Shown: positions 27,947 through 36,479 of the stretch, piece by piece
Position numbering within the stretch: the first letter of the stretch is position 1
How the letters are laid out: the number at the start of each line of letters is the position of its first letter
DNA from: Gammaproteobacteria bacterium LSUCC0096
Lineage (GTDB): Bacteria; Pseudomonadota; Gammaproteobacteria; Pseudomonadales; Litorivicinaceae
Direction: 5' to 3'
Assembly (NCBI GenBank): GCA_008087055.1
Contig: VIEA01000001.1
Coordinates: 12,514 to 76,513, forward strand
Length of the DNA: 64,000 bases
Program-made: the position numbers and the translations under genes
Notes under the pieces: generated by a model
Seen by the model: the letters and a program-made list of their open reading frames with translations, nothing else
What the model was told of the DNA's origin: nothing
The model's database searches: none

Positions 27947-29251
27947 GTGAGTACGTTGATGTTTTCTTTGCATGTCTATGATGAACGCCGCAGTCGCCTA
28001 AAGGCACTAATGCCAGAGAAATCGCTGGCCATAATTTCGGCGGGCCACGAAACGATTCGCAATCGGGACGCTGAGTATCCGTTTAGACAGTCGAGTGATT
28101 TTTGGTACCTCACCGGATTTACCGAGCCAGACGCAGTCCTTGTGATGGGACCAGGGCAGCCGGATCGATTATTCGTTAGACCAAAAAATCCTGATCAGGA
28201 AGTCTGGACTGGGCGTCGCCTCGGACCCGAGCATGTGAAGACGCGACTCGGTATCGATGAGGGATATCCAATAGACGCCCTTGATGCTGAGCTTGGGCGT
28301 TTATTGGCAGATGTTGCTTGGGTTGAGTATCCGTTTTATTGCCAGAAATCATCTGAGATTGTTGATCGCGCGATTAAGGCTAAAGGAATTAAATCAAGGC
28401 GGCAGGACCTGTTATCGCATCGTGTCGATTTATCACGTCATTTACACCAGGCGCGTTTGATTAAATCGCGCGAAGAAGTCGATGCCATGCGCGAAGCGGG
28501 ACGAATTTCTGCATTGGGTCACATCGCAGCGATGCAGGCCTGCGAGCCCGGAATGACGGAAGATCAACTAGCATCTATTGTTGAGCACTGCTTCCGCATG
28601 GAAGGTTCGCCAGCTGTCGCTTATCAAACGATTGTTGGGGGTGGCGATAACGCGTGCATCCTGCACTACATCGATCGAAGTGATCGGCTACATTCCGGCG
28701 ATTTGGTCTTGATTGATGCCGGATGTGAAATTCAAGGATATGCAGGCGATATCACGCGAACATTTCCGGTGAATGGTTCATTCACGAGTGCTCAAGCAGA
28801 GCTGTATGACGTTGTTCTGAGTGCACAGGCTGAAGCAATTGAGGCGATGGTTGTTGGTAAGTCGATCAAGCTTTTCCATGAAGCTGCTCTACGTCGACTC
28901 ACTGAGGGCTTGATCGAGCTAAAAATCATCAATGGTCCACTCGAGACTGCGCTGGAAAATAAGCGTTATCTTCCCTACTACATGCATGGAACAGGACACT
29001 TTTTGGGTCTCGATGTACATGATGTTGGCGCCTATGAGGACGATGGTAAGCCTGTTGAGCTCGCTGAAGGCATGGTGATTACATGTGAGCCGGGGCTTTA
29101 TATTAGTAAGTTATCGGATGCACCGGCGAGATATCGAGGTATCGGTATTCGCATTGAAGACGATGTCTTAATCACTAAGCGAGGCCCTGAAGTTTTAACA
29201 TCGCTCGTGCCAAAGGAACGGGCCGATATCGAAGCCCTGATGCGAGGCTAG
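27947..29251 (+). CDS. pepP: Xaa-Pro aminopeptidase PepP
   Basis: PepP removes N-terminal residues preceding proline. The 434-residue protein has the AMP_N domain (YDERRSRLKALM, DFWYLTGF) and an M24 pita-bread domain whose two-metal ligands are visible: the aspartates of LIDAGCEIQGYAGDITRTF, His in HGTGHFLGLDVHD, and glutamates in TCEPGLY and IRIEDDVL. It starts at a GTG immediately after the ygfB stop; an in-frame ATG four codons later is possible. Confidence 0.95.
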   Translation: MSTLMFSLHVYDERRSRLKALMPEKSLAIISAGHETIRNRDAEYPFRQSSDFWYLTGFTEPDAVLVMGPGQPDRLFVRPKNPDQEVWTGRRLGPEHVKTRLGIDEGYPIDALDAELGRLLADVAWVEYPFYCQKSSEIVDRAIKAKGIKSRRQDLLSHRVDLSRHLHQARLIKSREEVDAMREAGRISALGHIAAMQACEPGMTEDQLASIVEHCFRMEGSPAVAYQTIVGGGDNACILHYIDRSDRLHSGDLVLIDAGCEIQGYAGDITRTFPVNGSFTSAQAELYDVVLSAQAEAIEAMVVGKSIKLFHEAALRRLTEGLIELKIINGPLETALENKRYLPYYMHGTGHFLGLDVHDVGAYEDDGKPVELAEGMVITCEPGLYISKLSDAPARYRGIGIRIEDDVLITKRGPEVLTSLVPKERADIEALMRG

Positions 29252-29253
29252 TC

Positions 29254-30357
29254 GTGGAGATTAGTATCATTGGTGGTGGACCGATTGGATTGATCGCAGC
29301 ACGTGCTTTGCTAGAAGACGGCAATCAAGTCCGATTGTTTGATCCATCGATCAGTAAGCCAAAAATGTCGCTCGCGCTGGCCGAGTCCACGTTGCGGTTA
29401 CTTGAGAGCATCGGGGTTGAACTTGGAGCGGGACAAGACCTGACTGAAATACTCGTGAACGAGAAAGGATTGCCTGGTTCGATATTGTTGCATGCATCGG
29501 AGTGCGGATATCCACGTTTTGGTCGAGTCGTCTGTTCTCAAGCGCTCGAAGAGGCTGTGTCTTTGCATGTGTCGAAGTCTGTTGAGACAGTTTCGGTTGA
29601 AACGATCCATGCGCGAAGTGCCCAGGCGAATCCGCGTATTCGGTTAGCAACTGGCGAAGAAGTGACTCCAGATTTAGTGATTTTGGCTGACGGTGGACGC
29701 AGTCATTTGACTGACTCGTTAGGGCTCGAGGCGCAGTATAGACCGTTTGGGCGTTCTGCAATTTTGGGCCGTCTTCGTGTCGGTACTCCGTGTCTCGGTA
29801 GGGCATATGAGCGCTTCATTGGAACAGGGCCTTTGGCACTATTGCCTGTTGAAAACGACGTATACGGATTCGTTTGGTCTCTGAATCCGGACCATGCTGA
29901 GCGGTTGCAGCAGTCTACCTCTGATCTGATCGAGGCATTGAAAGATGCGATTCCTGAGGAGCTCGGTTCAATTGAAATTGCGAGCGATCCAGTGGTGATT
30001 CCTCTGGTGGAACGGTGGATCGATCAACCCTATCGGCCGGGTATTGTATTGATAGGTAATGGGGCGCAGACGATCCATCCCGTCGCAGGCCAAGGTCTTA
30101 ATTTGGCTCTTCGCGGTGTCATGCAACTGACCGCCGAGCTTAAAAAGTCGGACCCGGATACGGCCGTGCGAACTGCATTTGCCAATTGGAAGCCTAATCG
30201 GGACAAAACACGACTGGCTTCATCGAGTTTAGAAGCATTATTTGATCGCGATGTATTTCCTCGAAAAATTCTCACCAGTCTTGGCATGGCAGTCGCTGAT
30301 CAAAGCCCGTGGCTTAAGACAAAAATTGCTGAAGCCGGAATGGGAGTTGTTTCTTGA
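29254..30357 (+). CDS. ubiH: Ubiquinone biosynthesis FAD-dependent hydroxylase, UbiH family (first copy)
   Basis: This is a flavin monooxygenase of the UbiH/UbiI/UbiF group that hydroxylates the ubiquinone ring precursor. It shows the FAD-binding IIGGGPIGLIAARALLEDG at residue 4, a DG-type segment VILADGGRSHLTD in the middle, and NGAQTIHPVAGQGLNLALRG near residue 270. It starts at a GTG two bases after the pepP stop and overlaps the next hydroxylase by four bases (TTGA). By position it corresponds to E. coli ubiH, acting at ring carbon C1. Assignment of the ring position rests on gene order. Confidence 0.88.
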   Translation: MEISIIGGGPIGLIAARALLEDGNQVRLFDPSISKPKMSLALAESTLRLLESIGVELGAGQDLTEILVNEKGLPGSILLHASECGYPRFGRVVCSQALEEAVSLHVSKSVETVSVETIHARSAQANPRIRLATGEEVTPDLVILADGGRSHLTDSLGLEAQYRPFGRSAILGRLRVGTPCLGRAYERFIGTGPLALLPVENDVYGFVWSLNPDHAERLQQSTSDLIEALKDAIPEELGSIEIASDPVVIPLVERWIDQPYRPGIVLIGNGAQTIHPVAGQGLNLALRGVMQLTAELKKSDPDTAVRTAFANWKPNRDKTRLASSSLEALFDRDVFPRKILTSLGMAVADQSPWLKTKIAEAGMGVVS

Positions 30358-31475
30358 GAACTGCGGTCATTGGTGGAGGTTCAATTGGCTTGGCGGCTGC
30401 TTTGGCATGTCAGGGGGCTGGCCACTCAGTCACGGTGTTTGACCCGAATGGCTTTGTCCCGAAAGCATTGTCTGGAGAGGCTGATGCGAGGGTCTGGGCG
30501 CTAGGGCAAAAATCAACGAGCCTCTTGGCGGATCTCGGTGCGTGGACTCCTGATGAGCGGGTTTGCGGGTATCAATCAATGCACGTGATTGACGCTCGCA
30601 GTGATGCCAAAGTGACATTTACAGAGTCTTCCCTTGGTTATTTGGTTGAAGCTGATTGGATTCGTAATCAATTGCTAACCCGAGTGACTGACTTAGGTAT
30701 TCACTGTGTTTGTGACCGGGTCGGATCAGTATCGGAACGAGGTGTTTTGATGCTGCCAAATGATCAAGTTGAGGCTGACTTGGTGATCTTCGCAGAAGGT
30801 AGGCAGGCACAAACAGCCATCGCTTCAGGATTTGAAGTTGTCGACGGTGGCTATCGCCAGCGTGCAGTTGTTGGAACGCTAAGATGCGAGAAACCGCATC
30901 ATGGAGAAGCGTTTCAAATATTCACTGAGTACGGACCACTTGCACTTCTACCTCTACCCAATCGTGATAATGAGCATCGCGTGAGCTTGGTGTGGTCGTT
31001 GGATCAAGAAACTGCAACTGAACTTCAAGAATACGCGATTGAAGCGCTCGCTTTGAAGATCAGTCAGACGAGTGAGTGGATGCGTGGCGCATTAGAATTT
31101 GTGAATGATCCAATTTGGATCCCGCTGTCTCAGCACTCTTTAAAGCGCGATTCTTTGGGATGTTTGTTGGCTATTGGTGACACTGCTCATGGCATTTTAC
31201 CGTTAGCAGGGCTCGGCGCGAATCTCGGATTTGGAGATGTCAGTTCTCTGCAGCAGACGCTTGAGAGACACCCGAGCGCCCATGGTGATCGTATTGCCCG
31301 AACTGTCGCCCGCGAGCGTCGTTTTGACCAGCGGACTGTTGCCATGGTGATGGGTCTTTTTTCAAATGTGTTTCGCTCCGACCAACCATTGCTGCAATTG
31401 GGTCGGAGTGTTGCCTTACGCACAGCGGATCGCCATGCAACGATCCGTTCGTTGATTCAGGAGTTAGCTGGTTAA
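30354..31475 (+). CDS. ubiI: Ubiquinone biosynthesis FAD-dependent hydroxylase, UbiH/UbiI family (second copy)
   Basis: This is the second flavin monooxygenase of the pair, with AVIGGGSIGLAAALACQGAG at the N-terminus, VIFAEGRQAQ in place of the usual DG motif, and IGDTAHGILPLAGLGANLGFGDV near residue 275. The 373-residue length matches the family. It begins at a TTG overlapping the previous stop and ends overlapping the riboflavin synthase start (TAATG). By synteny it corresponds to E. coli ubiI (visC). Sequence identity between the two copies looks low, consistent with different ring positions. Confidence 0.85.
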   Translation: MRTAVIGGGSIGLAAALACQGAGHSVTVFDPNGFVPKALSGEADARVWALGQKSTSLLADLGAWTPDERVCGYQSMHVIDARSDAKVTFTESSLGYLVEADWIRNQLLTRVTDLGIHCVCDRVGSVSERGVLMLPNDQVEADLVIFAEGRQAQTAIASGFEVVDGGYRQRAVVGTLRCEKPHHGEAFQIFTEYGPLALLPLPNRDNEHRVSLVWSLDQETATELQEYAIEALALKISQTSEWMRGALEFVNDPIWIPLSQHSLKRDSLGCLLAIGDTAHGILPLAGLGANLGFGDVSSLQQTLERHPSAHGDRIARTVARERRFDQRTVAMVMGLFSNVFRSDQPLLQLGRSVALRTADRHATIRSLIQELAG

Positions 31476-32086
31476 TGTTCACAGGGATTGTCCAAGGGTT
31501 AGGTGAGGTCACAGACATCGAGGATCGTGGTGGAATCCGTCGCCTTCAGATTCGACTACCTTCAGGTCGTGATCAGGGGCTTGAGACAGGCGCATCCATA
31601 GCGATTAATGGCGTATGTTTGACCGTTGTCGGTTGGGATCAAGAGGGTGTCCAGTTTGATGTGATCGACGAGACATTGCGGCTCACGAATCTCGGTGCTT
31701 TAGAAACTGGTTATTTCGTCAATGTGGAGCGAGCAGCTCGTTTTGGAGATGAAATTGGTGGCCATGTGTTGTCCGGGCATATTCATGGCCAAGCAAAAGT
31801 AACCGAAGTGGTAGAGTCTGAGGCTAATCTGGCTGTATGGTGGAATGTTCCTGACCATCTCAGAAAGTATGTCTTACCAAAAGGCTATGTCTCACTGAAC
31901 GGATGCTCTTTGACCGTTGGTGAGACCGAACGTGATGGACAGTTCAGTATTCATCTCATCCCCGAAACTCGAGAGCTAACGACCTTTGGTCGTGTCGCTG
32001 TGGGTGATTCGTTAAACCTTGAAATCGACTCTCAAACTCAGGCTATCGTCGATACAGTTGAGCGAGTGTTGGACCAGCGTTTGTGA
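31475..32086 (+). CDS. ribE: Riboflavin synthase alpha chain
   Basis: Riboflavin synthase dismutates two 6,7-dimethyl-8-ribityllumazines to riboflavin and the pyrimidine precursor. The 203-residue protein has the canonical start MFTGIVQGLGEV and two lumazine-binding repeats of about 95 residues, each with an INGVCLTV or LNGCSLTV motif. GGHVLSGHIHG separates them. It is coupled by a GTGA overlap to epmB and follows two flavoenzyme genes, which may be coincidental. No FMN riboswitch is possible in this overlapping arrangement. Confidence 0.96.
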   Translation: MFTGIVQGLGEVTDIEDRGGIRRLQIRLPSGRDQGLETGASIAINGVCLTVVGWDQEGVQFDVIDETLRLTNLGALETGYFVNVERAARFGDEIGGHVLSGHIHGQAKVTEVVESEANLAVWWNVPDHLRKYVLPKGYVSLNGCSLTVGETERDGQFSIHLIPETRELTTFGRVAVGDSLNLEIDSQTQAIVDTVERVLDQRL

Positions 32087-33066
32087 GCACTTGGCAGCGT
32101 ATTTTAGCTCATGCTGTGACGAGCTCAGATGTGTTGATGGCGCGTCTGGATTTGGATGCAAATGAGGTCCTCGGGGTTGACTCTGCGCCCGATTTTTCGA
32201 TGCGTGTGCCTGAGCCATTTATTTCCCGCATGGTGTCGGGAGACCCAAAAGATCCCTTGCTGAGACAGGTGCTGTCGGTTGTCGACGAGCGTCAAGTGAT
32301 GCCCGGTTTTAGCCCCGATCCTCTGGATGAACGTGGTAGTCCTTTGACCGGGGTATTGCACAAATATCGTTCACGAGTGCTTCTGATCTATCGTGGTGGA
32401 TGTGCGATCAATTGCCGTTATTGTTTTCGGAGGCATTTTCCATATCAAGAGCAGACACTCACTTCTCGTGATGTCGATGCACTGCTGGATTATTTAACCC
32501 AACATCCCGAAGTGAACGAAGTGATTCTATCAGGCGGTGATCCTTTGATGGCTGATGACGCATCGATTAGCCAATTGTTTTCGCGCATCGAATCTGTTTC
32601 GACAATCAAACGGTTGCGCATCCATAGCCGTTTACCTGTGGTCATTCCGGAGCGTGTGACCGAATCCTTATGTGGTGCGATTGCGTCGACACGATTGCCT
32701 GTTGTCACAGTGCTTCATATCAATCATGCCAATGAAATTGATGCTTCTGTCGAAAATGCAGTAGCTCGCCTGAAAAAGGTCTGCAGATCGGTGCTGAATC
32801 AGGCAGTTATTTTGAGAGGTGTGAATGACACAGCAAAGTGCTTGATTGAGTTGAGTGAGCGGTTGTTTGAGGCGGGGATAGATCCTTATTATCTGAACGT
32901 GTTGGATCGCGTTGCTGGTGCGCATCACTTTGATGTGAGCGACGAAGAGGTGGCTTCGTTGTATCAAGCGTTGCTCGACGCATTGCCTGGGTATCTCGTT
33001 CCGAAACTTGTCAGGGAAGTGCCAGGCGTTGGACATAAAGTGCAATGGAAGGAATCGAATCGCTGA
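32083..33066 (+). CDS. epmB: EF-P beta-lysylation protein EpmB (lysine 2,3-aminomutase-like)
   Basis: EpmB is a radical SAM enzyme that makes (R)-beta-lysine from lysine for modification of elongation factor P. The 327-residue protein is short like EpmB and unlike catabolic KamA. The cluster motif is CAINCRYCFRRHFPY (CxxxCxxC) near residue 106. ILSGGDPL and RIHSRLPVVIPERVT follow. The substrate EF-P and the ligase EpmA are encoded at 61420-62939 in this window, which strengthens the assignment. Confidence 0.93.
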   Translation: MSTWQRILAHAVTSSDVLMARLDLDANEVLGVDSAPDFSMRVPEPFISRMVSGDPKDPLLRQVLSVVDERQVMPGFSPDPLDERGSPLTGVLHKYRSRVLLIYRGGCAINCRYCFRRHFPYQEQTLTSRDVDALLDYLTQHPEVNEVILSGGDPLMADDASISQLFSRIESVSTIKRLRIHSRLPVVIPERVTESLCGAIASTRLPVVTVLHINHANEIDASVENAVARLKKVCRSVLNQAVILRGVNDTAKCLIELSERLFEAGIDPYYLNVLDRVAGAHHFDVSDEEVASLYQALLDALPGYLVPKLVREVPGVGHKVQWKESNR

Positions 33067-34643
33067 TGATGTCGACGGTGCTGATTTGGATTGCAGGAGC
33101 TTGGGGTGCAGGACAGTTAGCGCGATGGCTCGCCTTACCGCCACTGGTTGGCTATTTAACAGTTGGTGCGTTGTTTGCCGCTAATGGGCTTGGTGATGTG
33201 AACCACTGGCTCGATGTGCCATCTGAAATCGGTGTTGAGTTGCTGCTCTTTGCAGTTGGCTTAAAAATGAATCCAAAATCGATTTTTCGGTTTGATGTCG
33301 CTTTCGGCACCATCCTGCATTTGATCTTGTCAGCCCTGATTTTGGCGGCCGCTTTGACTCAGGATTTGTCGTTTGAGATGAAGATCGCGCTCGCTCTAAC
33401 GCTTGGTTTTTCAAGTACGGTGGTCGCTGCGAAAGGGCTTGAGGCTCGTCGAGAAATCCGAGCCTTCCATGGTCGATTGTCGATCAGTATTCTCGTGTTG
33501 CAGGATTTGGTCGCGGTCACCTTGCTCGCGATCGGCGGCGACTCTGCACCATCGCCGTACGCGCTCGGTTTGCTGCTAATTCCGCTCGTAGCGCCTTTGC
33601 TACGAAAAGGGTTAGAAAAACTGTCCCCAGAGCCCGAGTTACATCTTTTAGTTGGGGTATTGATTGCTCTAGTCCTTGGCGCTCAGTTGTTCAAAGCAGT
33701 TGGTGTTAGTGGCGAGCTTGGCGCGTTGGTCATGGGGATGGTGTTTGCAAATCATCCAGTCGCAAAAGGGATCGCAAATTATCTCTGGGGTATCCGAGAA
33801 TTGTTGCTGATCACCTTTTTCTTGCGCGTGGGTATGCAAGTTCCGATCGACCTTCAGGTGGTTATGGATGCACTACCGCTTTTGTTGTTGCTGCCGGTCA
33901 AGTTGACTGTGTTATTCGCGCTTTTGTTGCTGATTCGTCTTCGAGCATATACCGCCTTTTTGATGTCGGTCACTCTCTTCTCGTACTCGGAGTTTGCGCT
34001 GATCGTGGCCGCTGCTTGGGCAGATAGCGGCTTAATTCCAGCATCGGTTCTGCCGGTGGTTGCAGTGGCTGTCACATTGAGCTTTGTCATTTCCGCACCA
34101 CTGAATCGATTTGCACATGAGCTTTATGAGCGATACGAGGGGTTACTCAGTCGTTTTGAACGTACGGATCGACATCCAGACGAACAGCCGCTGACCTTAG
34201 GCGGGGCGCACGTGCTTGTGATTGGGATGGGTCGAATTGGTACAGCTGTTTTTGACAGCTTGTTAGAGGATGGTGAAAAGGTTGTCGGTATCGATGCGGA
34301 CCCGGGGAAACTTGAATCGCATCGTGAGGCGGGCCGTCGCGTAGTATTTGCTGATGCTGAGGATCCTGGTTTCTGGAATAACCTCCGGTTTGGTCGACTC
34401 GAGGCTGTTGTATTAACAATGCCTGAGCCTGAATCGCAGTGTTGGGCAACCAATCGTTTGAGAGAGCGCGGATTTTCTGGAGTGATTGCGGTTAGTACGC
34501 GCTCACGTCATACCGTTGCGCGCGTTGAGGAAGCAGGCGCAAATCTCATCTATGACGCTCACGACGCAGCAGGTCTTGGTTTGGGCAAAGCTGTTCTTAA
34601 CTGTCTTGACGGCGAGCGATCAGAAAATCCCGAGCCTCATTAA
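33066..34643 (+). CDS. CPA2-family monovalent cation:proton antiporter with RCK (TrkA-N) domain
   Basis: This is a 525-residue inner-membrane protein with about 12 hydrophobic helices forming a Na+/H+ exchanger-type domain (residues 1-360), with LPPLVGYLTVGAL, VELLLFAVGLKMN and LGFSSTVVAAK typical of CPA2. A C-terminal nucleotide-binding TrkA-N domain begins with HVLVIGMGRIGTAVFDSLLEDGE. The layout matches YbaL/KefB/KefC-type potassium or sodium efflux systems; ion and partner cannot be decided. I start at the ATG at 33066 overlapping the epmB stop; an ATG at 33045 is possible. The 3' end overlaps the convergent DnaJ-domain gene by 47 bases. Confidence 0.88.
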   Translation: MMSTVLIWIAGAWGAGQLARWLALPPLVGYLTVGALFAANGLGDVNHWLDVPSEIGVELLLFAVGLKMNPKSIFRFDVAFGTILHLILSALILAAALTQDLSFEMKIALALTLGFSSTVVAAKGLEARREIRAFHGRLSISILVLQDLVAVTLLAIGGDSAPSPYALGLLLIPLVAPLLRKGLEKLSPEPELHLLVGVLIALVLGAQLFKAVGVSGELGALVMGMVFANHPVAKGIANYLWGIRELLLITFFLRVGMQVPIDLQVVMDALPLLLLLPVKLTVLFALLLLIRLRAYTAFLMSVTLFSYSEFALIVAAAWADSGLIPASVLPVVAVAVTLSFVISAPLNRFAHELYERYEGLLSRFERTDRHPDEQPLTLGGAHVLVIGMGRIGTAVFDSLLEDGEKVVGIDADPGKLESHREAGRRVVFADAEDPGFWNNLRFGRLEAVVLTMPEPESQCWATNRLRERGFSGVIAVSTRSRHTVARVEEAGANLIYDAHDAAGLGLGKAVLNCLDGERSENPEPH

Positions 34644-35103
34644 TTAAAGCAGCGAGGTAATCTGTCCCATCCTTATCAGGATGCATTTTACCCATGAGCT
34701 TTCTGTGCGCAGCTCTGATTTCAGCAGGCGTCGCATTTTCATCGACACCGAGAATTTCAGCAGCACGCTTTGCCGTCATCGGTTCGTCGCGCGAACTACG
34801 CTGTTGGTTGGCATGTGCTGCACCGGCTCCTGCCGCTGCACCTAAACCTAGAATTTGACGTAGTTGTGGGAACATCGATAAAAGGCCGCGCATGCTCCAT
34901 AAACGTCTGCCAAATGCTGCAACTGGGGCTGCTAAAGCTGCCATTGCAGGAAGCTTCCCGGTTACGACGAGTAATAAAATACCAATTGCGACCGCACCAC
35001 CGATCACTTTCCATTTATTTTCTGCAATCCAGCCTTTTGTTGATCCGCGAGTGAGCAGATAAAACAGCGCAAGGACCACTAAGGCGATGATGAGTATTCT
35101 CAT
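34597..35103 (-). CDS. Membrane-anchored DnaJ-domain protein
   Basis: This 168-residue protein has two hydrophobic segments near the N-terminus (ILIIALVVLALFYLL and VIGGAVAIGILLLVV), a Gly/Ala-rich linker, and a C-terminal J-domain (about residues 112-165) with the HPD motif in KMHPDKDG. The arrangement of an N-terminal anchor and a C-terminal J-domain resembles DjlA/TIM14-like co-chaperones that recruit DnaK to the membrane. The target is unknown. It is divergent from the MerR/B12 regulator with only 51 bases between start codons, so the two may be co-regulated. Confidence 0.85.
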   Translation of the reverse strand: MRILIIALVVLALFYLLTRGSTKGWIAENKWKVIGGAVAIGILLLVVTGKLPAMAALAAPVAAFGRRLWSMRGLLSMFPQLRQILGLGAAAGAGAAHANQQRSSRDEPMTAKRAAEILGVDENATPAEIRAAHRKLMGKMHPDKDGTDYLAALINEARDFLIARRQDS

Positions 35104-35112
35104 GTTCTACAT

Positions 35113-35145
35113 TTGTCTGGACAAAACTGGGACAACATTGCCACA
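35113..35145 (+). promoter_or_regulatory. Candidate operator: ACA triplets at exact 11-bp spacing before the MerR/B12 gene
   Basis: Three successive 11-base units end in ACA: TTGTCTGGACA, AAACTGGGACA and ACATTGCCACA. The first also forms the inverted repeat TTTGTC-TG-GACAAA. MerR-family cobalamin photoregulators of the CarH type bind operators built of 11-bp direct repeats, so this may be an autoregulatory site. It ends nine bases before the chosen ATG and also covers the DnaJ-gene upstream region. The repeats match each other only partly. Confidence 0.4.
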
Positions 35146-35154
35146 CTAACAGGT

Positions 35155-36162
35155 ATGGCTTCACTAGAAACGATTTCAAGTATCGACACGGCACCTCGCC
35201 ACCCGATCCGATTGGTTGCTAATCGAACGGGTTTAACAGTCGATTTGATTCGCGCTTGGGAGAAACGTTACCACGTTGTTGATCCTGCGCGTAGTGATAC
35301 CAAGCGTAGACTGTATAGCGACTATGACATTGAGCGTTTGAGACTTATTCGGATTGCAAAACAAAACGGTCGCCGTTTGGTTGATGTTGCCCCTTTAACA
35401 CTCGAAGCGCTTCGAGATGTGGTCTCTGAAGATAGTCGTTACGATCAAGCACAAGATAATCAGGCCGAAGTCTATCGGCCCAGTTGGACCAGCCCGCTTG
35501 AGTCAACTGATACCCAGGATGACGTTGATGCCATGTTGTTTGCGGTACAAACAATGGATCAACATCGGTTTGACCAATTGTTGCAGGAAGGATTGGTTAA
35601 GCAATCGCTGCCAGCGTATCTTGAAACAGTTATTGGACCACTGCTGCGTGAAATTGGTGAATCCACCAGACTGGGTAAATTGCGGATCGCCCACGAGCAT
35701 ATGGCGACTGCGCACTTAAGAACGTTTATCGGCGCACTTCGATTCCGAGAGACTTATACCGGCAGCGAGCCGAAAATCGTTATTACCACACCAACAGGAC
35801 AACTCCACGAACTCGGTGCTTTGATGGTTGCAGCGTTAGTGTCTGTTGATGGATGGCTACCTGTATATTTAGGTCCGAATACACCAGCTGATGAAATTGT
35901 TGCCTGTGCTCTGCAGTCCGGAGCGCGAGCTGTCAGTTTGTCGTTGACTTATCCGGCTGATGATCCACGCATACCGACGGAACTGACGCGTTTGAGATCG
36001 CAGTTGGATGGGAAAATCCCATTGTTCGTTGGAGGGTCGGCAGCAGCGCATCATCATGAACTCATCGACCGGCTTGGCCTTGAATCGCCGCTGACTTTGG
36101 ATGCGTTACGCGAATCGTTGAGAGCAGTCCGTGATGGCCGATATCAGGGGCGAATCAAATGA
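35155..36162 (+). CDS. MerR-family regulator with cobalamin-binding domain (CarH/LitR-like)
   Basis: The 335-residue protein (start ATG 35155) has an N-terminal MerR winged helix (IRLVANRTGLTVDLIRAWEKRYHVV... YSDYDIERLRLI), a helical cap domain and a C-terminal Rossmann B12-binding domain. GQLHELGALM carries the lower-axial histidine (about residue 218), and YLGPNTPADEI follows as in CarH. In the cap, the CarH photosensor pattern W-x9-EH reads T-x9-EH (GESTRLGKLRIAHEH), so the adenosyl-capping Trp is Thr. DNA binding and B12 binding seem intact; light sensing is doubtful. A TTG at 35113 could give a longer N-terminus. It overlaps the next gene by ATGA. Confidence 0.88.
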   Translation: MASLETISSIDTAPRHPIRLVANRTGLTVDLIRAWEKRYHVVDPARSDTKRRLYSDYDIERLRLIRIAKQNGRRLVDVAPLTLEALRDVVSEDSRYDQAQDNQAEVYRPSWTSPLESTDTQDDVDAMLFAVQTMDQHRFDQLLQEGLVKQSLPAYLETVIGPLLREIGESTRLGKLRIAHEHMATAHLRTFIGALRFRETYTGSEPKIVITTPTGQLHELGALMVAALVSVDGWLPVYLGPNTPADEIVACALQSGARAVSLSLTYPADDPRIPTELTRLRSQLDGKIPLFVGGSAAAHHHELIDRLGLESPLTLDALRESLRAVRDGRYQGRIK

Positions 36163-36479
36163 CGCTAACTGATCTCAAAGTATTGATCGCGAAAGGGCAG
36201 TCCCCGACTCTTGAGATCCATGCATTTGAGGGAATCATTTATCTCGTCAAAATCATCACGGACGTTGGCGAGACGATGTTAAAAAAAACCGATGGCGATA
36301 ACCAAGTATTCAAGTCATCAACACAGGCGGGTATTGCGCTCGCAGACGTCGGTGGAACTGAAGCGACCATTGTTCATCAATGTGCATATGACGAAGTCAT
36401 TGGTCACGAAAAATGCAAGGCAGAAGATCCTGCATTGCGTACCCCGATGGATCTTCGCTTACTCGCAGGACTTGGCTAG
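36159..36479 (+). CDS. DUF6482-like small protein
   Basis: This 106-residue soluble protein is translated in overlap (ATGA) with the MerR/B12 regulator gene. It has a short helix-plus-strand start (MTLTDLKVLIAKGQSPTLEIHAFEGIIYLVKI) and a central segment with FKSSTQAGIALADVG, features I associate with the DUF6482 family of gammaproteobacteria. No catalytic motif, signal peptide or membrane segment is visible. Two cysteines occur in the C-terminal half. The tight coupling suggests a partner of the regulator, but function is unknown. Confidence 0.65.
   Translation: MTLTDLKVLIAKGQSPTLEIHAFEGIIYLVKIITDVGETMLKKTDGDNQVFKSSTQAGIALADVGGTEATIVHQCAYDEVIGHEKCKAEDPALRTPMDLRLLAGLG

Noticed and set aside
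33854-34453. Minus-strand frames within the antiporter gene
   Set aside because: They are low-complexity (Ala, Thr, Ser, Pro) reverse translations of hydrophobic coding sequence, without start signals.
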